This document shows positions 35,617 to 46,963 of a stretch of DNA of 64,000 bases, piece by piece (the stretch's first letter is position 1; each line of letters begins with the position of its first letter). The stretch is from Rehmannia glutinosa (lineage: Eukaryota > Streptophyta > Magnoliopsida > Lamiales > Orobanchaceae). The notes below the pieces were generated by a model, which was not told the DNA's origin, searched no databases, and saw only the letters and a program-made list of their open reading frames with translations. The stretch covers positions 22,501 through 86,500 of the forward strand of contig JABTTQ020003451.1 in NCBI GenBank assembly GCA_016081115.2, read 5' to 3'. The translations under genes were made by a program, and so were the position numbers.

Positions 35617-35628
35617 GGCTCGATACCA
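35617..35628 (-). promoter_or_regulatory. tRNA-iMet primer-binding site of the EPRV
   Basis: The minus strand reads TGGTATCGAGCC. The complement of the plant initiator tRNA-Met 3' end is TGGTATCAGAGCC, so one A (the A of CAG) is missing. In caulimovirids this site primes minus-strand DNA synthesis and marks genome position 1. Confidence 0.65.
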
Positions 35629-35759
35629 TTTTCGAGGGTCGCAAGACCATGAGGAGTAAAAATAGAAATTGCTATAAAATTATAGTCTAGGTGGTAAAGT
35701 GCAACAACTTCAAGTTTAGAGGGTAAACGAAAACCAACTATCATGAAACTAGGGGTAAA

Positions 35760-35879
35760 TTCGAATTTTAGGCAAAGTGTAAAATTTCGCGAAGTTGAGG
35801 GGGTTAAGTGTAACGTTTTAAAGTTCGTATGGCAAAGTGTAAAAGTTTGAATAGTTTGGGGGTTAAAGGTATTTATCCC
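35760..35879. repeat. Right terminal inverted repeat of the MULE-like element
   Basis: Inverted partner of 27832-27950, ending GGTATTTATCCC at 35879. The inner side at 35640-35760 keeps degenerate sub-repeats (for example TAGAGGGTAAACG). Confidence 0.75.
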
Positions 35880-35888
35880 AAACTTAAA
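35880..35888. repeat. 9-bp target duplication AAACTTAAA, right
   Basis: Partner of 27823-27831. The copia 3' non-coding region resumes directly after it and matches 48500-48620 of the sister element. Confidence 0.85.
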
Positions 35889-36128
35889 ACATCCATACAA
35901 TAATTAAACAAAGAAAGATACGTCACAGACAATGTGGAATCACGGAGAATGTATGCGTAGAATCAATCTTTTATTGATCATAACATTCTTGTTCTTTACA
36001 CAATTTGTTTACATAGTGTATCGAGCTTAAGCGAGAACTTAATGTAGCCATGCTATTCTATATCTAAGCAAGTATAGAAATTATACAATTTTATTCGATG
36101 TACTGAGAAGACTTACATAAAGATGTAT

Positions 36129-39028
36129 TTACATAGTAAAATACATGAAGGGTGGACACCAACACTTCATCTCCTTCACGCCTCCTTCTTTCCTCTTCTT
36201 TGACTCTTCTTCTCGATCTATTCCACTTCTTCTCTTCTTCTTTCTTTTTCTCATATGCTTTTTTCGGCAGCCTTCATCTCTTCTTTTTTCTTTCTTGCCT
36301 TTCTTCCCACAGTTGAGTTTGTCTTCTATTTTCTTATTCAATCCTCTTCACATACTCAAGCATTGTTCTTAGCCACTTGCAGTTGGCTACTTCGTCGAAT
36401 CCGCCCAATAGATCCCTCCTTTCTTGCCGGATCTATATATTCAATGTTTTTGGACAGAGGTCTAGGTCTCGAAACCTCTTCCTCCACCATCGCTTCTTCC
36501 TCTCCGCCTCTAGCGTGTATTATCTTGGGGCCTTCTTTTTCCCGGTGAGTGACTAGCAGAGTGACCAACAGAGTGATCGCCAAGTGGTCTGCGTGTCGCC
36601 TTCTTCACATAGCTTGAGGCCTTTTTCCCAATACAAGTCCCAGGCTTGAGCCATGGACATATTTGCGAAGTAACCTCGGATGCGGCGTCTTGGCCTTGAA
36701 TTCATCAAGATCTTGGCTCGGTTCCGACATCCGAAATGGCATAGGTGTCTCGTCTGTTGGAATGCCTCCATGTTGTTTCGAATATCCATAACTCGGGCAT
36801 CCATCTTTCCTTCCACCTCCTTCATCCTCGCTTCAACTATCTTTCTCTTTTCACCATGGGTACCGCAGATGTTGGAGCGGTAGAGTCATCGGGAGTTTCT
36901 TTGATGATATCACCGTGACAAGACCTTGTTGGGGGTTTTAGCAATCATCAAGGCCATATCTTTCAAACCTTCCCCCTCAAAGATTTTCCTTTCTTGTCTC
37001 TTCTCTGTTTCTCAATCTGTCTTTCTCTTCACAAAGTGCGTCCTCTTTTTCGACTTGAGATCCTTTCAATGCCTTTAGGTATTCCTCTTCCCCTTTTGGC
37101 ATCATCAAAGAGAGAGGAATCCCTGAAACAAGCTAGCAAGTATGAAGTCTAAGCGGTGATCGATGGTGAATTATGCTTCGAATCTGCTGCGGAGTATGTT
37201 GCACGGAATTCGGAGCGGGTGGCATTGGATTCAATTGTCACTTCATTTTCAAACCATGAGGAGGCCGAACTTCCTATCCATGTTCTCCTCTACCCCATGA
37301 AGCTCTTTCTTATGAAATTCACGCAATACCAATTTGCATCTCGTGTTGTGAGACTCATGCATTCGATCAATGTTCTCTTGCATTCTTGTCTTCATATCAG
37401 CATTCTCAGCCCGCCAGACTAGCAATTTATTCAACAATGTCCTGAAATATCGAGTTTGTTCTACGCGCATTGTTTGCTATTGTTGCCACCATTCCCGGAT
37501 CCTGACAATTATTCCTCGCAGATCGGCAGTAAGATTTGCGTCTCGGTTATCCAACCTCATGTCTAGTGAGGCCTGGTGCCTCTCCATCTTCTATCTCTCG
37601 CAAATATGGCCTTGAAAACTTCTCGAACCTTAGTTGTCACTTCTGTCTCAGCTGGTGGCCAAGCAACGTCAAAGTCAAAGTCTGCTGGGACGATGGTGTC
37701 TGTTGGAATAACGGGATCAGGTTTATGGAAACGTTCTTGATCTCGAGCCGATTCTTCAGGAAGGTCAGGTACTTCCAGAGAGAAGGGAAACGATTCCTCA
37801 AATGTATCATCACGGGCAACGGGAATCTGCTCAATGACAACTTGTGCTCGTGAAGTTCCCGGTGGAGTCGATCCTGCTGCAGCTTGGGGAGCTCGCGATT
37901 GACTGTTTTGTGTGGTCATTGTGAAGTTGATTGACTTTGCCGAGCCTCTTTGTCTTAACAACTTTGTCGGTCCGAGCTGGTTTTTCACATGAGTTGATTG
38001 GTCCTCAACCATATCGGAAGCGTCATCGGACGATGATGAGATTTCCAAGGGTGGCTCATCATTAAAATTAAAGGTTTGGCAAGTAGCCTTAAGGTCGGAC
38101 TGACTCGTGCTTGGGAGAACATCCTTAGCTGAGTCTTTTGGATGGGCAATCGTGAAGAGCACTTATCTCCTTTTCAGATGGATCAATGATAGTAGGAGGG
38201 ATGTTCGTGCTTCCGTCTCTTTACCCCGGAAGTCTCAACCTCCCGTCGGCCTTCATCACCTCTCGTAGTTTCAAGCGCAGCGGGGCCTTGGACGATCCCT
38301 TCGATAGTGTCACTGTCTTGGGGTCTTCGAGGTGGCATCCACGGAGTCTCAACTCCATGGATTGCACTTTCATTGCCCAAAGTGTTAACTCCCAAGCGCA
38401 GTTCCTTCTCGGCCTCGATCGCATCAGCCGGCGTCATTGGCTGCGGCGCGATTGGCACTTTAGCCGAGAGATCTTAATCGTCTCGAGCCTTCGCTGACAA
38501 CTTGCTGTGGTATCCGTTTGTTGTTCCTTCTCCACTTCGCCTCCAAGATTCGTTGTGGAGTCACTGCAGATCCTCCGACCTTGCCGCAGTGGGTGGAGTT
38601 TCCCCTCACCGTGGCACACCGGTGAGTGACTTGGAATGAGGTCACTCATCTCCAGACTCTCGGCTATTCCCTTTGAGTGTTCACCGTTGGGGCAGGTGGT
38701 AAGACACCTTCATTAGGGGTTGGCTCGACTGGGGTCCCCACAATCCCAGTTTCATCGCCAGTTCCCTTAACACCTTCTTCTGAGTGAGCAGGGGAAGTGG
38801 TGGCAGCAACAACTGTGGCAATATGCTACACCACTCCCATCGGATCAATCTCCAGCTGTGATGTGGAAGACTCCCCTGGTCCTTCCAATAATTGTTGCTC
38901 ATGTAGGGCCTGGATTCGCATGGCTTGCTTTGCATCTCCAATTCTTCAGAAGCAAAGAAGAGGTCCAAATCCTCATCACTCCCGAGAGAGGATGTCAAGA
39001 TGAGGATGTGTATGATCGATGGTTCCAA
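36129..39028 (-). pseudogene. Copia extra ORF region downstream of pol
   Basis: Minus-strand frames at 38681-39028, 38434-38649, 38183-38458, 37563-38162 (199 codons), 37249-37470, 36553-36825 and 36129-36341 lie between the pol end and the 3' non-coding region. The residues are mainly acidic and Ser/Pro-rich early, coiled-coil-like in the middle (ENADMKTRMQENIDRMHE; EVEGKMDARVMDIRNNMEAF), and very Lys/Arg-rich at the end. Position and layout recall the extra or env-like ORF of Sireviruses, but I see no clear membrane or envelope domain. CAG/CTG content is normal here, so the frame breaks are more likely real. Confidence 0.45.
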
Positions 39029-39128
39029 AGTGAAGGGACAACATCGGCCTTTTCACGAGCTTCAACTTCCGGTGAAGAAGAAACGGTATATGTATGGGTT
39101 ATGAAAGGACGTGCGGGTGGTTTTTGAA

Positions 39129-39538
39129 ATTTGATCAAGATCAACGGCGAGATTTTGCACGCCCATTAACATTTAATTTCTCGCATTTAATGCGACAACA
39201 TTTATATCCAATCATAAGCATGGTATGCGACTTTTTTTGGTACACGTCATAATTATGTCGACGTCATTCTTAAAAACATTCCCGCTTAGTAAAAACGATG
39301 CGTTTTTGTCACTTTGCTCATAAATGACTCAACTTATTCCCTTAGCTGATTTAACTCCTCTCTTTGCACATAGGTACTCAGCTGTCAGTTAACTTGATGC
39401 AGTTGATTCTCCGATACGGCTGATTCACTTAGCTGATTTAAGAGTTCAGCCCTTTTTTTTTATATTTTCGTGTTTCATCTCTTTTCTTTGACTCTTCTGA
39501 GTGTCAACTCAGCTCGATTAACCCTAACTCATGCTTGA
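39129..39538. other. Spacer between copia pol and the extra ORF
   Basis: About 400 bases without a gene. It contains a loosely repeated motif of the type CTGATTTAA or TTAGCTGATT around 39350-39450. Confidence 0.4.
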
Positions 39539-39539
39539 G

Positions 39540-41060
39540 TTCTTCAAATCTTGATTCACATAATGGCTTTGTGAATATATCGCCTAATCGCTTATCGTTG
39601 AGATATATTCCAAGGCGATGTCCTTCTTTTCAACATGATCTCTTATGAAGTGATATCCGACATCAATGTGCTTTGTTCTTGAGTGCAACACAGATTTTGA
39701 GTGATTGCAATTGCACTTGTGTTATCACACATAATTGGAATTTCTTTTTCTTCAACTTCATAGTCTCTCATTCTTTGTCTCATCCATAAGACTTGGGCTG
39801 TGATTTTGCCCGTGACTATGTATTCTCGTTTGTGGAGGTGGCTATTGAATTTTGCTTCTTGCTAAACCAGAAATTAGCCTATTTCAAGCATTTGACATGT
39901 ACCGAGGTACCCTTCCCGTCAACTCTACATCCAAAGATAGTCGAGTCCGAGTAACCAATTAGCTTGAATCCACCTTCCTTAGGATACCATAAGCCAACTT
40001 CTTGGCTTCCTTTCAAATATCTCAAGATTCTTTTGGTTGTAGTCATGTGGCTTTCTTTTGGAGCAGATTGAAATCTTGCACATACACCTACATCAAAGGT
40101 GATGTCCGCCTACTTTGTGAGAGATAGAGCAATGATCCAATTAGTGCTCAGTATCTTGTTTGATCCACAAAGCTTGCCATCCGCATCCATATCCATTTTG
40201 ATCGATGTATTCATTGGTATTTTCACGAAGACTTCTCTTCCATGCCAAATTTCTTCATTAAATCTCGGTGTATTTTGTCCGACTTATGAAGGTTCCATCC
40301 TTCATTGTTTTTACTTGGAGTCCAAGGAAGAATGTCACTCTCCCACCATGCTCATTTCAAATTTGCTTTACATAAGATTTGAGAATTTATCCATGACTCT
40401 TTGTTTGTGGATCTAAAGATGATGTCATCCACATATATTTGAACAAGCAAGATACTCTTCCCATCTTGAATTCTCAAGAGTGTTATATCCACTTTGCCTT
40501 TTGTAAATCCGTTCTCAATCGGAATTGTGATAATGTATCATACCATGCTCTTGGTGCCTGTTTCAATCCATATAAAGCTTTCTTGAGTTTGTATACCTTA
40601 TCTCCAAGAGTCTTCTACTCAAATCCTCGGAGGTTGTTCAACATATACTTCTTCCTCCAATAACCCATTAAGGAATGCACTCTTTACATCCATTTGATAT
40701 ACAATGAAGTTCTTGTGAGCAAAGATAGGCAAGAAACATCCTTATGGCTTTCAATCTTCCCACAGGAGCAAAAGTTTCATCAAAATCTATTCCGTCTTTC
40801 TTGGAAATACCCTTTGGCTACCAATCTTGCTTTGTTTCTTACCACAAAACCTTCCTCATTCATCTTGTTTTCAACACCCATTTAGTGCCAATAACATTTT
40901 GATCGGTAGGTCTTTGAACCAATTCCCACACTTTGTTTCTTTCAAATTGATTCAGCTCTTCTTGCATGGCTTGAATCCAATGTGTGTCATCCAATGCTTG
41001 TGACACGTCTTTTGGCTCTATTTGTGAGATGAAACAAGTGAACATAGCTTCTTGTTGGGT
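39540..41060 (-). pseudogene. Copia reverse transcriptase / RNase H (broken)
   Basis: The frame at 40860-41045 contains DDTHWIQAMQEELNQFERNK and NVIGTKWVLK, the start of the copia RT domain (W--AM--EL-----N-TW, then KWVFK). The catalytic box Y-V-D-D-I-I is readable on the minus strand at about 40420-40438. The RNase H end, with a G-D-I-F-T-K-P-L type segment, is at about 39545-39640. Frameshifts separate the parts, including just after the first frame. The enzyme would copy element RNA into DNA inside virus-like particles. Confidence 0.8.
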
Positions 41061-41831
41061 TCTAGATCTGGTTTTTACACCTTCTCTTACATCTCCAATG
41101 ATTAGTTCGGTGGATGGTCTCTCACCATCTTACATCAAAGGTTGGAGTGAGTTATTTTGATTGATCATCTTGCGGTTGGGTTATTTTGATCAGCTCTCTC
41201 ACCATCACTTAGCCGCATATTTCCGATTGTCTTTGAGACTCAACTATCTCATCTTCATCTAGGTTTATAATTCCAAACTTGGCTTCAACATAGGGACTCT
41301 TCGCATGGTTGGTGATTCAAATTTTATCACCGACTCTTCAATGTCTTCTCCATTTACATTGGGTTCATCAAACACCACATGAATGGATTCTTTTCGTAAC
41401 CATTGTTCTCTTGTTGAGCACTGTAGCTTTGCTTTCGTGTCAGGTCAAGATCTAAGAAGATACCTTCATCGCCTTTAGCATCAAAAGCCTTTAAATTATC
41501 TTTGCCATTGTTGTGGATGAAGCATTTGCATCCAAATATTCTAAAGTATGCAACATTTGGCTTTCTCCCGTCCCAAATCTCATAGAGGAGTCTTTGTCAT
41601 TTGTCTGTTTATCATGCATCTATTTTGAGTAAAGCATCTTTGTGTTTATCGCTTTAGCCCAAAATCTTTTAGCGTACCGCTTAAGCTAACATGGTCTCCG
41701 CTTCTTTGAGAGTCCTGTTCTTCTTCTCGCAACTCCATTTTTCTTTGGAGTCCTTGCCGCCGATAATTCATGACCAATACCATTTTCAACACAATATCGA
41801 GTTATTATACCATTGACAAACTCGGTTCCTC

Positions 41832-42400
41832 TCACGATCTTATTTTGATAATGGTTTGACTCTTCTTATTTTGGATTCTCTTCATCAATTTGTGGTAGTT
41901 TTCGCAGAGTTTTTTCTTCTTACACATGAATATTGTCCATGTGTATCTTGAGTAGTCATCTACTACCACCAAGGTGTATTTCTTCCCACTTATGCTAGTT
42001 GGTTCAACTGGACCAAATAGATCCATATGTAGCAGTGCAATATTCTTGTTGAAGATGGACATGTCTTTTGTTTGAATGATGATTTGATCTGTTTTCCCAT
42101 CCGCATGCATCACATACACTTTCCTTCTTGTATCTGAGTCGGAAGTTATTCCACAAGATTGCTCCTTGCAAGCTTGTTAATTGTTTTGAAGTTTAGGTGA
42201 CTCGGCTTTTTTGTGCCACCCAACTTGATTCTTTGTGCTCTTTGCTAGACAAGTGCTTGTGTTATTAGATTGACCAATCTACCACATACATGTTCTTTTG
42301 TCTCGCATCCTTGCAACACTACTTCATTAGATTTAGTGTTCTTGATTTGGCACACTCCTATATTGAATCCAACATTATAGCCCTTGTCACGAGTTGACTT
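41832..42400 (-). pseudogene. Copia integrase (GAG-pre-integrase and rve core)
   Basis: The frame at 41832-42119 contains LLHMDLFGPVEPTSISGKKY and VVVDDYSRYTWTIFM, the signature start of the copia integrase catalytic core. The aspartates of HMDLFGP and VDDYSRY are retained. The zinc-binding/GAG-pre-integrase part can be followed, with breaks, up to about 42400. The D,D-35-E glutamate lies downstream and is not in this frame. Confidence 0.8.
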
Positions 42401-42409
42401 ATGCTTAAT

Positions 42410-42828
42410 AAGTTGAAATGCTAAAACTCATTCAAATTTGACTCGATCAATAATCAAAATAAATTTAAACACAAATTTTAAAGATCGATAAATATTCAAA
42501 TTTGAATATTATATTCGATTCTACTCAATTTGTTTACATCTCGTATTTGGAAAATTGCAATTCTAGTGACATGTTTTGAGTTCAAGACATTTTTAGTCTT
42601 GTAAACCTTAGTCGATTACATTTGGTCATTTATCTTCACAACTTGCTCAATTTTGGAGTTTACATTATTATTTAGTCACATTTGAATTTGATCCGTCACT
42701 TCACATTTCACTCAATTTGTGGACCTTAAATTATTTAAATCTAAAACATTAAAGTGTATTTATTAAGATAATTTCGGTTCACTTAAAATAACAATTTAGA
42801 GTATTTTGATATACTTTTCGAAAATTTC
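42410..42828. other. AT-rich interruption between integrase and gag
   Basis: About 400 bases far richer in A and T than the flanking copia coding region, with no coding similarity. Protease-encoding sequence would be expected hereabouts, so this may be a small insertion or a badly eroded segment. Confidence 0.4.
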
Positions 42829-43137
42829 TTGATGGATCCAATGCCTCTTATTTCTCTTGGAGCTTCATTTCCTCCAAATATGACTTTTGCACCTCTAACC
42901 TTCTTGAATTTTGATAGATTTTTCTTGTTTCTGTCATGTGTCCGGAACAACCACTATCCATGTACCAGGTTCCTTGACACTCAGCTGCTCCTTGAACCCG
43001 CAATCAAGGAAATTAGGTTTTAGGTACCCATATTTGTTTGGGTCCTGAGGGGTTAGTATTGTAAGATGATCCAACCAACCTATAGCCAAATGATTTGACT
43101 CTAAGAGATTGCCAACTATCGATTGCCATAATCATAA

Positions 43138-45158
43138 TTAACTTTGGCAAATTGCTGGGGGTTCTAGGTTCATACATCGTCTCTTTTGTCCGTATGCCTG
43201 TGTATGTGTTTTAGCAATTGCTTTGTTTGGGTAGTTGTGATATCTTTGAGGATAGTGCCCGAGTGCATATGTGTCTTGCCGATGATAGCTCTTTTGCCTT
43301 TGGAATGGCCTTTGTTGAGTCTTAGGCCTTTGCAATTTAGCTTATATTCCATAGATCTTTCCGATAGTTCACATTATTCCAATCACTTGGCTTGGGCACT
43401 TTCTACCATTCCCATCATATGTGTTCCTTTTATAGAACTTATGGGGCTTTTGGTAGCTCTGCTTTCTTCTTTACTGAGTATTTCTGTTTGGAGTTTCTTT
43501 GAGGAACTCGGCCGATTTCTTCTCACCGCCCTCTCAAAGACACTCAATCGCCTTATATCCACATTCTCTTTGACTCATAATAAGATCATCCAAGGATTTA
43601 GATGCCTTAGTGAATGAGGCAATCACATTTTTGAGGTCATTCTCCTCTTTTCTATAGCAGCCTATCTCTCGCTTATTAACTTATCATTTTCGGCCTTTAG
43701 ACTTTTATTCTCATCATCTATGTCACTTAGAGTACTCGGCTCCTTAGCTTGCCTATGAGTTTTGGCTTTTGAGCAGGTTTTTCTCCTCATTTAGTAGTGT
43801 GTGTGAGGATTTAATGTGTTTAAAGTCTTTCATCATTTTGCCTAATGAATCATAAAGATCAGTGGGTGATGAAGTGTGTGTGTCACAATCATTGTCACTA
43901 GAATCTTAATGTGATGAGTTAGAGTGTACCTCATCTTCTTGGTCAGTTGGTCTTGTTCTTTGGCCATTGGGACAGATCGAGCTTCTTCTTCGTGAGTCAC
44001 TTGAGTAGTCACTTCACTACTCTCCGAGTCTCCGTGTGTCTTTTGACTTGACTGTCTCAGATCTCTGCAGCCCAACATTGCTTTTTCTTCTCTCTTGTCT
44101 TCTTTCTCTCAAGACTTTTCTTTCCTCTTCATTCCTCGTATTTGTTGACTACAGGATATGGGCAATCAATGGCATAGTCACCGGGTTGCCGCAGTTCAAA
44201 GATAGATTTTCAACTTTTTGATCGATTCTTTCCATCCTTCGATTGTCACTCTTTGATATTGACTTTTTGATGCTCGCTCTCTTGGTTGGCCTATCTTCCC
44301 TTGACTTGGAGGGAGCTGAGTGTCTTCTGGAGGATTCACCTTTGCCTCTCTTGTAATTCTTGTTGAAGAACTTGTTAAACCTTTTAACCATCAGGGCTAT
44401 CTCCTCTTGGTCAATGACTTCGTTGACCTCAGCTCTCTTGCCATCCTTAACAATTAGAGCAGCTGTTTTGGGCACAACTGTCTCCTCTTGGTCTTTTCTT
44501 CTCAGCTCAAATTCGTAGGCTTTGAGATCTGAGAATAGCTCATGGTTGGATGTTTTCGATAGGTCCATGGAGTGTCTCAGGGCCATGACTTTCATTTCCC
44601 ACTCACCGGGAGACTTTTAGAATTTTCATACACATTTCTTCGTGTATATTCTTTTCCAAGTGCGAGATAGTTCATTAGTAATTTTTGTGAACCGAGCATC
44701 CAGTTGATCCAAGGTTTCTCCGCAAGCATCTTAAAATTTTCAAATTTTTGTACAGACAAAGAAAGATAGTTTATTTTCCTTGATTTGCTCTCGAGCCTTC
44801 ACAAATCAAGGTTAGCTTGTCCTGCATTTCTTTTGCCGTTTTGCATGATTTGACTTTATTGAACATGGCTTTGTAAAGAATGTCCTTGGCCACGTTGTCC
44901 AAGTTGTATCTTTTCTCGTCATCATTTGTCCATTCACTCTTGGTTTTTCAACCATACCGGTCCGGGAGCAAAGATCTCTTCTCTTTCTCTGCCGCAGCCT
45001 CTCCTTGCAGCTGTGTTCACTTTTAAGATTTGGAGTGGCACATTTTCTATCACTATCCACATTTCATCGTAATTTGATAAGTGAGCTCGCATACGAATTT
45101 TCCGGTCATCAAATTCCTCAATAGTGAACATAGGGATGTGTGTCAAATTTGCTTCCAT
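43138..45158 (-). pseudogene. Copia gag (UBN2-type), broken
   Basis: From the 5' side: frame 44934-45158 (MEANLTHIPMFTIEEFDDRK, then WKIRM-like and MW-VI segments), frame 44812-45060, frame 44149-44595 (MKVMALRHSMDLSK, KAYEFELRRKDQE, FNKFFNKNYKRGKGESSRRH), and a basic stretch at 43138-43352. This is the order of the UBN2/gag domain of plant copia elements: an N-terminal F-G-E-N-F-D-W-K segment, a V---L-P--W segment, then L---EL----Y-E. The CCHC knuckle is not clear. It lies just downstream of the primer-binding site. At least three frameshifts are present. Confidence 0.7.
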
Positions 45159-45269
45159 GATAATAACTTTCTTTGAATAAAAGAGTTTTGAAAGATCGTT
45201 GTTAAAGCAAGCTTTGAAAAATTTGGAGATCTAGTTCAAGAACCGGTCGGAAGGCTCAATGAACCAACC

Positions 45270-45281
45270 GCCTCGATACCA
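45270..45281 (-). promoter_or_regulatory. tRNA-iMet primer-binding site of the copia element
   Basis: The minus strand reads TGGTATCGAGGC, two bases after the LTR end CCTACA. The expected plant sequence is TGGTATCAGAGC. The A of CAG is again missing, as in the EPRV primer site. Confidence 0.75.
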
Positions 45282-45283
45282 CT

Positions 45284-45938
45284 TGTAGGTCCCAAGGGGT
45301 GTGAGTGTAAGGTTTAGAAGGGGGTTGAATAAACCTTACAAACTTTTCGATTTAGTCCTTTTAAAACGTTCGAGTTAATACTTCACACCGCTGAGTCCTT
45401 GATGGACAACTAAGTTAGTTAATCAAACAGATTTAGTCACTCAATGCACTTACTGAGTTGTTGATAGAATAACTCAATTTGCTTTTGACTAAAGACTTAA
45501 CTCGATGTGATATGTTTTCAAACGGAAGACTTAACACCCTTGAATTTTGTTTAAGTATGTTTTAATACTTGGTTTTAGCACTTTGTTGATTACCAATTGG
45601 ATAGCAAATTTATCAATGAGATATTAAAGTAATGTGCAAAAATTAAAGTCTTTGAAATGTAAATGACACAATAGATTTTATAGAGGTTCGAAGATGGGGT
45701 AATTCTTCTACTCCTCTCTTCTCCAACTCTGGAGGAATCCACTAAGTATTGATCAATATACAAAGTGGTTAATCCAGATGCAAGTCTTGATCACACACGG
45801 TGACTTGATCCTTTGGGACTCGATGGAGATGCCTTGGTCACACAATCAAGCTTCTCGACGACTCAAGCCTTCTTCACAGGCGGTATGTCTTGCTACTACA
45901 ACCCACTTGCTCAAGCTTCTTAGATTTGATCACAAGAA
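45284..45938 (-). repeat. Truncated 5' LTR of the copia element (LTR-B)
   Basis: Homologous to the first half of LTR-A, from TGTAGGTCCCAAGGGGTGTG to CTTCTTAGATTTGATCACA. At 45938 it breaks off and hAT transposase sequence begins, so the promoter-side half of this LTR is missing. Confidence 0.8.
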
Positions 45939-46963
45939 TTTGTTGAGGAAGTTTACGGGCCAAAGAGAGCTTGTTTGTGCCGGAGTCACAAGATTTGCTA
46001 CCACTTACCTCACACTAGTAAGGATGCACAAACAGAAACACAATTTTAGAAATATGTTTCTGTCAGAGGAATGGAGGAATAGCAAAGGGGCTAAAGAAAT
46101 TGGTGGTAAGAAGATTGCTAAAATTATCTTGACACCTATATTTTGGAGTAGCATAGTCTGTATCTTGAAGATATATGGCCCTTTAGTCTGTGTTCTTAGA
46201 TGGGTCGATAATGAAAAGAAGCCTATGATGGGATATATATATATAGGGCTAAAGAAGCTATTATGAATGCTTTCAAAAGGAGAATGATGAAAAGTACAAA
46301 GAGGTGTTCGAGATCATAGACAAGAGGTGGGATTGCCAGCTTTATCACCCTTTGCATGCTGCAGGATATTACTTGAACCCAGAATTCCTTGACTCGAGCA
46401 ACAAATTATCTAAAGATGGAGAAGTTGCGCTTGGTTTTTACCAAGCTTTGGAGAGATTGATTCCAAGTGCGGCTGAGCAAGACAAGATTTCTGATCAGCT
46501 TTCTTTGTATCACAATGAGAAAGGGCTATTCGGATTGACTATAGCCATTAGACAGAGGAAAGCAAAATTGAAGTCTCCAACTGAATGGTGGAAGTCCTAT
46601 GGAAAAAAAAACTCCCAAGTTGCAAAGGTTTGCTATTAAAGTGCTCAGTCTCACTTGTAGCGCTTCCGGCTGTGAGCGCAATTGGAGCATTTTTTAGCAT
46701 GTAAGTAAATTTTTTAAAATATCAACATAATTATTCGGCATTTGCTTTGTAATTTCTAATTTTATTATGCTACCAAAATTATTCTAATTTGTGACATACT
46801 GACATATTGTTATTATTGCAGATTCATAACAAAAAAAGGAATATGCTTGCTCAAAAGCGCTTGAAGGATTTGGTCTTTGTGAAGTACAATCAGAAATTGA
46901 GGATGCGATATGATGCCCGTGACCAAATTGACCCTATTTGTTTGAACATCATTGATATAGGTC
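45939..46963 (+). pseudogene. hAT transposase, C-terminal remnant with intron
   Basis: The frame at 46304-46639 has CQLYHPLHAAGYYLNPEF, EWWKSYG and then (46640-46694) LTCSASGCERNWSIF, the hAT C-terminal dimerisation motif. The intron at 46701-46821 (GTAAGT...TTGCAG) is followed by an exon encoding KKRNMLAQKRLKDLVFVKYN, which matches the usual hAT exon order. Lesions: a TAG at 46695-46697 where the family has a glutamate codon, and frameshifts at about 46240-46310. The N-terminal BED finger and RNase-H-fold start are absent. CAG/CTG content is normal here, so the lesions are probably genuine. It is bounded on both sides by copia LTR sequence. Confidence 0.85.

Larger units (their letters stand above)
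28560..35628 (-). pseudogene. Endogenous pararetrovirus (Caulimoviridae-like), copy 1, degenerate
   Basis: About 7 kb on the minus strand. It starts with a tRNA-iMet primer-binding site (35617-35628), followed in order by an N-terminal region (35582-34463), a coat-protein-like stretch with basic region and zinc knuckle (34344-33587), a protease/linker region (33600-31530), RT and RNase H (31602-30430), and a second coding region (29703-28960). No LTRs and no integrase are visible. The RT signature KRGKRRLVINYKGINN is nearer to caulimovirids than to Ty3/gypsy, where the matching segment is usually CVDYR-LN. The size fits a caulimovirid genome. All frames are broken by indels and stops. It is inside the MULE-like element. 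The left limit is approximate. Confidence 0.7.
27832..35879. mobile_element. Mutator-like TIR element (8,048 bp) enclosing pararetrovirus DNA
   Basis: The ends are GAGATAAATACACTTACCC (left) and, on the opposite strand, GGGATAAATACCTTTAACCC (right). Beyond these the inverted repeats stay similar for at least 110 bases and contain degenerate sub-repeats of the type TTACACTTTACCC-CGAACT. A perfect 9-bp duplication flanks the element. No MURA transposase is recognisable inside; what is inside on the minus strand is degenerate Caulimoviridae-like sequence. The element is therefore either a non-autonomous MULE into which virus DNA integrated, or one that picked up virus DNA. It lies in the 3' non-coding region of the copia element, so it is younger than the copia insertion. 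Confidence 0.7.
27811..45938 (-). mobile_element. Ty1/copia retrotransposon, Sirevirus-like, with nested insertion
   Basis: Read on the minus strand the order is: partial 5' LTR (45284-45938), tRNA-iMet primer site (45270-45281), gag, integrase, RT/RNase H, then an extra ORF region after pol (36129-39030), then the 3' non-coding region, which is split by an 8-kb nested element. Integrase upstream of RT is the copia order. A long coding-like region between pol and the 3' LTR, together with LTRs above 1.2 kb, suggests the Sirevirus group. The 3' LTR at the low-coordinate end is missing; mitochondrial-type DNA adjoins instead. The 5' LTR is cut at 45938 by hAT sequence. Frames are interrupted, so the copy is not autonomous. 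Confidence 0.8.

Noticed and set aside
28560..35628. Ty3/gypsy assignment for the nested RT
   Set aside because: Order (coat-like knuckle, RT, RNase H, no integrase) and the KRGKRRLVINYK signature favour Caulimoviridae. Not fully excluded, since a tree of the RT was not possible here.
27832..35879. The nested 8-kb element as an LTR retrotransposon
   Set aside because: The ends are inverted rather than direct, the duplication is 9 bp rather than 5 bp, and no integrase is visible.
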